Source: Halorubrum sp. GN11_10-6_MGM
Lineage (GTDB): Archaea > Halobacteriota > Halobacteria > Halobacteriales > Haloferacaceae
Reading direction: 5' to 3'
Assembly: GCF_005435165.1 (NCBI RefSeq)
Contig: NZ_SGUC01000012.1
Span: 1-64,000 of the forward strand
DNA length: 64,000 bases
Part shown: one piece after another, positions 59,285-64,000 of the stretch
Layout: each line of letters opens with the position of its first letter
How positions within the stretch are numbered: the first letter of the stretch is position 1
Program-made: the position numbers and the translations under genes
Notes under the pieces: generated by a model
What the model saw: the letters and a program-made list of their open reading frames with translations, nothing else
Told to the model about the DNA's origin: nothing
The model's database searches: none

Positions 59285-60049
59285 TCACTCCTCCGGGGTC
59301 GGTTCGAGCGCGACGTGGTCGAACCCGCGGTCCGCGAGCCGCTCTGTAGCCCGGTCGGTGACCGACGGCGCGACGAGAATTCCGCGGACGGCGGGAGCGT
59401 CGTCGCGGTCGCTCTCGCGGTCTTCGGCGGGCTCTTCGATCCCCATCTCCTCCCGGAGCGCCCGCACGTACCGGGCGAGCTGCCCCACGGCGTCGGGGCC
59501 GACCCGGCGACGCTTCAGCTCGACGACCACGGGCACTCCGTCCTCGTCGACGCCGAAGACGTCCATTGGGCCCGCGCTGGAGGGACGCTCAGTCTCCCGC
59601 GGCTCGAACCCCGGCTCGATCAGCTCGGGACGCTCCAACACCCGAGTGCGGAGGTCCTCCTCGCTGCCGTGGAGGGTGAGGTCGCGCCCGCCGGTCACCG
59701 CCATCGCGGAGAGCTGGTGGATGTCCGAAAACCGGACCGTCAGTATCTCGTCGGGATTGCTTCTGGTCGAGCGCACGCGGAGCCGCCCCTCGCGCACCGC
59801 GGCGCGGTGTTTCGATCCCGGTGGCTGCCAGTTGACCGGCTGATGCCCCTCGTCGGTGTGGACGAGGGCGGCGCCGTCGGGCTTCAACACGACCAGCCGG
59901 TCGCCGGCGCCGAGGTCCGAGGCGGCGCGGCCCTCGTACGAGACCGTACAGCGACCGAACAGGCTGACGAGGTCGCCGCGCTCGAAGGCGTCCTCCAGCT
60001 CCCAGAGGGCCTCGCGGTGGCTCGGATCGTGGACGCTCGTGACCGTCAC
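59285..60049 (-). CDS. nucS: Endonuclease NucS (EndoMS)
   Basis: The 254-residue protein has the NucS two-domain layout: an N-terminal DNA-binding beta-domain (LVSLFGRCTVSYEGRAASDLGAGDRLVVLKPDGAALVH) and a C-terminal RecB-like nuclease domain with G-P-M-D-V-F-G-V-D...VVVELKRRR (D-x(n)-E-x-K). NucS/EndoMS cuts both strands at mismatches and flaps with PCNA and serves mismatch repair in archaea that lack MutS/MutL. A TATA-like CTTTTATTTTC on the minus strand (60070-60080) is 27 nt upstream, so the message is leaderless. Confidence 0.94.
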   Translation of the reverse strand: MTVTSVHDPSHREALWELEDAFERGDLVSLFGRCTVSYEGRAASDLGAGDRLVVLKPDGAALVHTDEGHQPVNWQPPGSKHRAAVREGRLRVRSTRSNPDEILTVRFSDIHQLSAMAVTGGRDLTLHGSEEDLRTRVLERPELIEPGFEPRETERPSSAGPMDVFGVDEDGVPVVVELKRRRVGPDAVGQLARYVRALREEMGIEEPAEDRESDRDDAPAVRGILVAPSVTDRATERLADRGFDHVALEPTPEE

Positions 60050-60170
60050 TACTCCTCGTAGGCGGTGAGAAAATAAAAGGAGTGGGAGCAGACACGGTCG
60101 CGACCGCGTCGGCGCTCTCTCGCCGCTGCGTCGCTTCTCCTCTCTCCCCTCCGCGGTTCCCGACCGTCTG

Positions 60171-60485
60171 TCACGCTCGCACGCGGGCGCCGCAGTTGGG
60201 ACGCTCGGTCGTCTCGGTGTCCCGACCGATCGCGGACACGTGAGCGCCGCAGTTCGGACAGCCGGTCCGGGCGCGAGCGTACTCGCTGTACGAACGCACG
60301 CGGAAACGATCTCTTTCGTCTCCTACGTCCTGATCTGTGTTTGTATATCGTCCTTTCTGGTTGAACGCACTCTGATATGCCTTAATTTTCAGCCGAATTC
60401 GGGTGTCTTCGCGAGCGCCGATCGGTGCGATACCATTCGTCCTGCGATCAAGTGTATAAGGAAACACCCGTGTGTTTATACCCAA
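60171..60485 (-). CDS. Doubtful small zinc-ribbon-like frame
   Basis: The frame encodes up to 104 residues with a single good C-x2-C knuckle (CPNCGAH) near its end. The expected partner knuckle reads R-P-N-C-G, so one Cys is missing. The first 45 residues come from AT-rich sequence and look non-coding. It may be a decayed small zinc-ribbon gene or chance. Confidence 0.25.
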   Translation of the reverse strand: MGINTRVFPYTLDRRTNGIAPIGAREDTRIRLKIKAYQSAFNQKGRYTNTDQDVGDERDRFRVRSYSEYARARTGCPNCGAHVSAIGRDTETTERPNCGARVRA

Positions 60486-60565
60486 AATAATTAAGCGATA
60501 TTCGCCGTTTCATTGGTGGATGTGAACAATACTCATACTGCGCCCGCCGGCCGGGGGAGTTCCCC

Positions 60566-61672
60566 ATGACCGGTGGCGAGCCGGTCCGGCGGAGCGTCGA
60601 GATCGAGTACTGGGTGGTCGACGAGAACGGTCACCTGACGGATCCCGGATCCCTCGTCGAGGTGGGTCCGGGGGTGGAACGGGAGTTCACCCGGTCGCTG
60701 CTGGAGGTCAAGACGTCGCCGTGCGAGACCACCGACGAACTCCGTGGCGAACTGTTCGAGCGGCTGGACGCCGTGCTCCGCGCTGCGAACGCCGCCGACA
60801 AGCGGCTCGTTCCGCTCGCGACGCCGCTCGGGCGCGGGCCGGAGGAAGACCTGCCGAGCGAGCGGACCCGTATCCAGAGCCGTGTCGTCGGCGACCGGTT
60901 CTCGTACGTCCGACACTGCGCCGGCACCCATATTCACGTTGAACAGATCCCCGGTCGGGAGATCGACCAGCTGAACGCGCTGATCGCGTGCGATCCCGCC
61001 TTGGCGCTCGTCAACTCCTCCCCGTACTTCGAGGGGAACCGACTCGCCGCCGGTGCCCGCTCGGAGCTGTACCGCTGGATGGCGTACGCCCTGCTCTCGC
61101 GTCAGGGGACGCTGTGGCCGTACGTCGATAGCCGGATCGAGTGGGGCAGACGACTCCAGCGGCGGTACGAGGAGTTCGTCACCGAGGCGGTCATCGTCGG
61201 CTTCGACCGGGAGTACGTCGAGGACTGCTTCGACCCCGAGAACGCGGTCTGGACTCCGGTTCAGCTCCGGGAGGAGTTCTCGACGGTCGAGTGGCGGTCG
61301 CCCGACGCCGCGCTCCCGAGCCAAGTGGTCCGACTCGCGGACGACGTGGCCTCGCTCGTCGAACGACTCCGCGATGCCCCGGTCCGGATCGGCGGCGACG
61401 CGGGTCGCGTGAGCGACGAGGAGATCGTGCTCCCCGAGTTCGAGACGGTTCGGGAGCTCGCGCATTCGGCCGTCCGAAAGGGGCTCTCGTCGGCGGCAGT
61501 GCGGTCGTACCTCGACCGTATGGGATTCGACGCCGAGTCGTACGATCCGCTCACTGCGGAGTTCGACGGTCCCGAAGAGCTCTCACCGGCCGCGGTCCGA
61601 CGGCGTCGACTGGCGTACGCCGACCGGCTCGAACGCGATCTCCGGCGGACCCGACCGGTCGCGGACGACTGA
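60566..61672 (+). CDS. Glutamate-cysteine ligase family (GCS2) enzyme
   Basis: The 368-residue protein opens SVEIEYWVVDENGHL (E-x-E metal site). It has VGPGVEREFTRSLLEVKTSPC, CAGTHIHVEQIPGR and NSSPYFEGNRLAAGARSELYRWM, the GCS2/YbdK signatures. The family makes gamma-glutamylcysteine or related amides. Haloarchaea use gamma-glutamylcysteine as their main thiol, so this may be a GshA paralogue; the exact product is not certain. Start ATG 60566; an AT-rich region precedes it. Confidence 0.82.
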   Translation: MTGGEPVRRSVEIEYWVVDENGHLTDPGSLVEVGPGVEREFTRSLLEVKTSPCETTDELRGELFERLDAVLRAANAADKRLVPLATPLGRGPEEDLPSERTRIQSRVVGDRFSYVRHCAGTHIHVEQIPGREIDQLNALIACDPALALVNSSPYFEGNRLAAGARSELYRWMAYALLSRQGTLWPYVDSRIEWGRRLQRRYEEFVTEAVIVGFDREYVEDCFDPENAVWTPVQLREEFSTVEWRSPDAALPSQVVRLADDVASLVERLRDAPVRIGGDAGRVSDEEIVLPEFETVRELAHSAVRKGLSSAAVRSYLDRMGFDAESYDPLTAEFDGPEELSPAAVRRRRLAYADRLERDLRRTRPVADD

Positions 61673-61701
61673 CGGACCCGTTCCTGCCTTCCACCTCGCC
61701 T

Positions 61702-62991
61702 TCAGGTCCCGTGTTCCCAGCTCCCCATGTACTCGCGCTGCTCGTCGGTGAGGGCGTCGTACTCGACGCCCTCGGCGGCGAGCTTGATGTCGGCCACCTC
61801 GCGGTCGAGCTCGTCGGGCACGTCGTGGACGCCGGCGCCGTACTCGCCGCCGTTCGCGGCCAGCTCGCGCACGACGACCGCCTGAACGCCGAAGCTCTGG
61901 TCCATCACCTCGACAGGGTGACCGAGGGCGATGGGCGCGGCGAGGTTGACGAGCCGCCCCTCCGCGATGACGTTCAGCACGCGACCGTCTTCCATCTCGA
62001 ACCCCTCGACGCCGTCGCGGACCTCGTAGCGGTCGACGGCGAGGTCGTCTAACTCCTCCAGATTGACCTCCACGTCGAAGTGGCCGGCGTTCGCGAGCAG
62101 GACGCCGTCGTCCATCTCCTCGAAGTGCTCGCGGGTGATCACGTCGCGGTTGCCCGTCGTCGTGATGAACACATCGCCCTTCTTCGCGGCCTCCTTCATG
62201 GGGAGCACCTCGTACCCCTCCATGTGGGCTTCGAGCGCCTTGCGCGGGTCGACCTCGCAGACGATGACGTTCGCGTTCTGCCCCGACGCCTTCTTGGCGA
62301 CGCCCTTCCCGCACTGGCCGTAGCCGCCGACGACGACGTTCTTGCCGGCCCACGAGAGGTTCGTCGTCATCGCGATGGTCGCGAGCGACGACTCGCCCGT
62401 GCCGTGGACGTTGTCGAACAGCTGCTTCATCGGCGTGTCGTTCACGGCGAAGACGGGGTAGTGGAGCTCGCCGTCGGCGTCCATCGCGCGCAGGCGGTCG
62501 ACGCCGGTCGTCGTCTCCTCGGCGCCGCCGACGATGGAGTCGATCAGGTCGGGGTACTCCTCGTGGACGAGCTTCACCATGTCCATCCCGTCGTCGACCG
62601 TGATGGTCGGTTCGTGGGCGATACACGCGTGCATCGCGTCGTAGTACTCCTCGTCGTCGACGCCGCGGACCGCGTAGGAGGTGATCGACTCGTGGGCGTC
62701 GAGCGCCGCCGACACGTCGTCGTGCGTCGAGAGGGGGTTACAGCCGGTGATCGCGACCTCGGCGCCGCCCTCGGCGAGCAGCTCGACGAGGTTCGCGGTC
62801 TTCGCCTCGACGTGCATCGCCATCGCGATCGTCTCGCCCGCGAGCGGCTGCTCGTCGACGAACTCCTCGCGGAGCGCGTTCAAGATCGGCATGTGCTGAA
62901 GCGCCCAGTCCATCTTCCGGCGCCCCTCCTCCCGGGCCGCCTCGACGTCCGAGAGGTGCTGTGACACCGGCGGATACGCGGTCTCGCTCAT
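61702..62991 (-). CDS. ahcY: Adenosylhomocysteinase
   Basis: The 429-residue protein has the SAHase signatures MPILNALREEFVDEQPLAGETIAMAMHVEAKTANL, ITGCNPLSTHDDVSAAL, VNDTPMKQLFDNVHGTGES and the NAD-binding VVVGGYGQCGKGVAKKASGQNANV. It hydrolyses S-adenosylhomocysteine to adenosine and homocysteine in the methyl cycle. The Met at 62991 matches the family N-terminus; an in-frame ATG 18 bp upstream (63009) is less likely. A TATA-like TTTAGTG about 63014-63020 fits the shorter start. Confidence 0.95.
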   Translation of the reverse strand: MSETAYPPVSQHLSDVEAAREEGRRKMDWALQHMPILNALREEFVDEQPLAGETIAMAMHVEAKTANLVELLAEGGAEVAITGCNPLSTHDDVSAALDAHESITSYAVRGVDDEEYYDAMHACIAHEPTITVDDGMDMVKLVHEEYPDLIDSIVGGAEETTTGVDRLRAMDADGELHYPVFAVNDTPMKQLFDNVHGTGESSLATIAMTTNLSWAGKNVVVGGYGQCGKGVAKKASGQNANVIVCEVDPRKALEAHMEGYEVLPMKEAAKKGDVFITTTGNRDVITREHFEEMDDGVLLANAGHFDVEVNLEELDDLAVDRYEVRDGVEGFEMEDGRVLNVIAEGRLVNLAAPIALGHPVEVMDQSFGVQAVVVRELAANGGEYGAGVHDVPDELDREVADIKLAAEGVEYDALTDEQREYMGSWEHGT

Positions 62992-63112
62992 GCCTCTCGG
63001 TTCGCTCACGGCGCACTAAACCCTGCCGACACCGGACCGAGACCGCGAAAAGAGACCCGCGTCGTTCGGAAGTCGAACGATCCGACCGTCAGCTCAGCGA
63101 CGACTCGGTCCG

Positions 63113-64000
63113 TCAGTTACCGCCGGGACCGCCCGCGTGGTCCGGCGGGCCGCTCTCGCCGTCCTCTTCGGCGTCGTCGCCATCTTCCGTCTCCGCTTCG
63201 TCATCGTCTTCGTCGTCGTCATCCGCCTCGGCTTCGTCTTCCTCGGCCTCGTCCTCTTCCGCATCGTCTTCTTCCGCGTCGTCTTCCTCAGCCTCGTCTT
63301 CCTCAGCCTCGTCTTCCTCGTCGTCCGCGTCCGCGTCGTCGCCGCCCGGGCCGGCGTGGGCCGGCGGGCCGCGCTCGCCGCTCTCGTTCTCGCCGTCGGG
63401 GCCGCCCGCGTGGTCCGGCGCGTTACCGGGGTTGTTCTCCGTCACGAAGTCGGAGACCGCGGCGCCGATGCCGCCGTCACGGTTTTCGAGGCCGTCCATG
63501 AACTCTTGGAGGAGCTGGCCGAACGCCCCCTCGTCGGCGGCGTCGTCCCCGCCCTCGGCGGTCAGCTCGACCGTCGTCGAGACACTCTCGTTCTCGTACT
63601 CGGCGGTCACGTCGACCGTGACGTTCTCCTCGGCGCCGGGCAGTTCGACGGTGCCGTTCGCGTCGGTCTCGTAGTCGCCCGTCCCCGCGTACGACGCGTT
63701 CTCGCCCGCGTCGTCGGCGAGCGCGACGCTCACCGAGGCGTTCGCGGCGGGCTCGTCGTCGTTCGTCACGGTGACGACGGGCTCCCCGTCGGTGCCCTCG
63801 ACCTCTATTTCGAGCCCGTCGGGCGCTTCGAGCTCGGCGGTCGTCGAGACGCTCTCGTTTTCGTACTCGGCGGTCACGTCGACCGTCACGTCCTCCTCGG
63901 CGGCCGGCAGCGTGACCGTGCCGTTCGCGTCGGTCTCGTAGTCGCCGGCGCCGGCGTAGGTCGCGTTCTCCTCGTCGGCCACCGTGACGTTCACCGAGGC
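63113..64000 (-). CDS. Surface-type acidic protein with repeat domains (5' end outside window)
   Basis: The gene is cut by the window edge, so only the C-terminal part of at least 293 residues is seen. It has two repeats of about 85 residues with matching blocks (GDYETDANGTV-LP-AEE-VTVDVTAEYENESVSTT), resembling Ig-like/transthyretin-like surface domains. A region with PDHAGGP/PAHAGPG motifs follows (three copies), and a long Asp/Glu tail (about 225-275). No membrane anchor is seen at the C-terminus. Probably secreted, by a signal that would lie outside the window. Confidence 0.7.
   Translation of the reverse strand, partial: ASVNVTVADEENATYAGAGDYETDANGTVTLPAAEEDVTVDVTAEYENESVSTTAELEAPDGLEIEVEGTDGEPVVTVTNDDEPAANASVSVALADDAGENASYAGTGDYETDANGTVELPGAEENVTVDVTAEYENESVSTTVELTAEGGDDAADEGAFGQLLQEFMDGLENRDGGIGAAVSDFVTENNPGNAPDHAGGPDGENESGERGPPAHAGPGGDDADADDEEDEAEEDEAEEDDAEEDDAEEDEAEEDEAEADDDDEDDDEAETEDGDDAEEDGESGPPDHAGGPGGN

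Noticed and set aside
1-64000. CRISPR arrays and rRNA genes
   Set aside because: No regularly spaced 25-40 bp direct repeats with unique spacers were seen, and no rRNA signature sequence was recognised. The tandem repeats at 29386 and 39037 have no spacers.

Overview
The window is haloarchaeal chromosome, most like Halorubrum. The core is GC-rich, the proteins are very acidic, and many genes have a TATA element about 27 nt before the start codon (leaderless mRNAs). The content is archaeal: FAU-1 ribonuclease, NucS, uL16, adenosylhomocysteinase, a DUF5814-type Ski2 helicase, PrkA/YeaH/SpoVR and GH97.

Layout. (1) 1-270: a terminator hairpin and tRNA-Cys. (2) 271-12392: a lower-GC accessory island lying directly 3' of tRNA-Cys. 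It is closed at its far end by an 11-bp copy of the tRNA-Cys 3' terminus. It carries an ERCC4-type nuclease, a large SWIM protein, an XPB-Bax1 helicase/nuclease pair, a DUF433/DUF5615 toxin-antitoxin pair, and a four-gene operon (MrfA/Hrq1-like DUF1998 helicase, small SWIM protein, pRiA4b ORF-3-like protein, CcbP-like protein). No integrase is visible in it. (3) 12484-44539: core genome. It includes an HD phosphohydrolase, a VOC protein and esterase, a translationally coupled operon prkA-prkA2-yeaH-spoVR in which spoVR holds a 393-residue intein with a homing endonuclease, DUF1028, a PUA protein, a membrane-anchored ferredoxin, a NifU-like protein, a Tat-exported GH97 enzyme, FAU-1, PrsW, ROK kinase, UspA, CspA and others. 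(4) 44623-45800: an IS630-family insertion sequence bounded by TA. (5) 46152-53704: a tRNA-Phe integration hotspot. An array of tRNA-Phe 3'-end copies is followed by an element of about 7.2 kb with a tyrosine integrase, a PrimPol with a possible -1 frameshift, a phiH1-type repressor, a PH-SHOCT protein and several unknown small genes. The intact tRNA-Phe is at its far end. (6) 53912-64000: carbonic anhydrase, a C5 DNA methyltransferase, tRNA-Pro with a duplicated 3' end, Ski2-like helicase, uL16, NucS, a GCS2-family ligase, AhcY and the end of a surface-type acidic protein.

The most striking unexplained feature is a pair of diverged elements of about 280-300 bp (27834-28110 and 55864-56160). 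Each has a TATA box and two conserved hairpins. The long stem keeps its pairing while its sequence changes, so they look like copies of a structured non-coding RNA that I cannot match to a named family. The second candidate for an undescribed system is the island's overlapping helicase-SWIM-pRiA4b ORF-3-CcbP operon, which sits near a second SWIM/helicase/nuclease set. Positions and motifs were read directly. Family names come from motif recognition without database searches.
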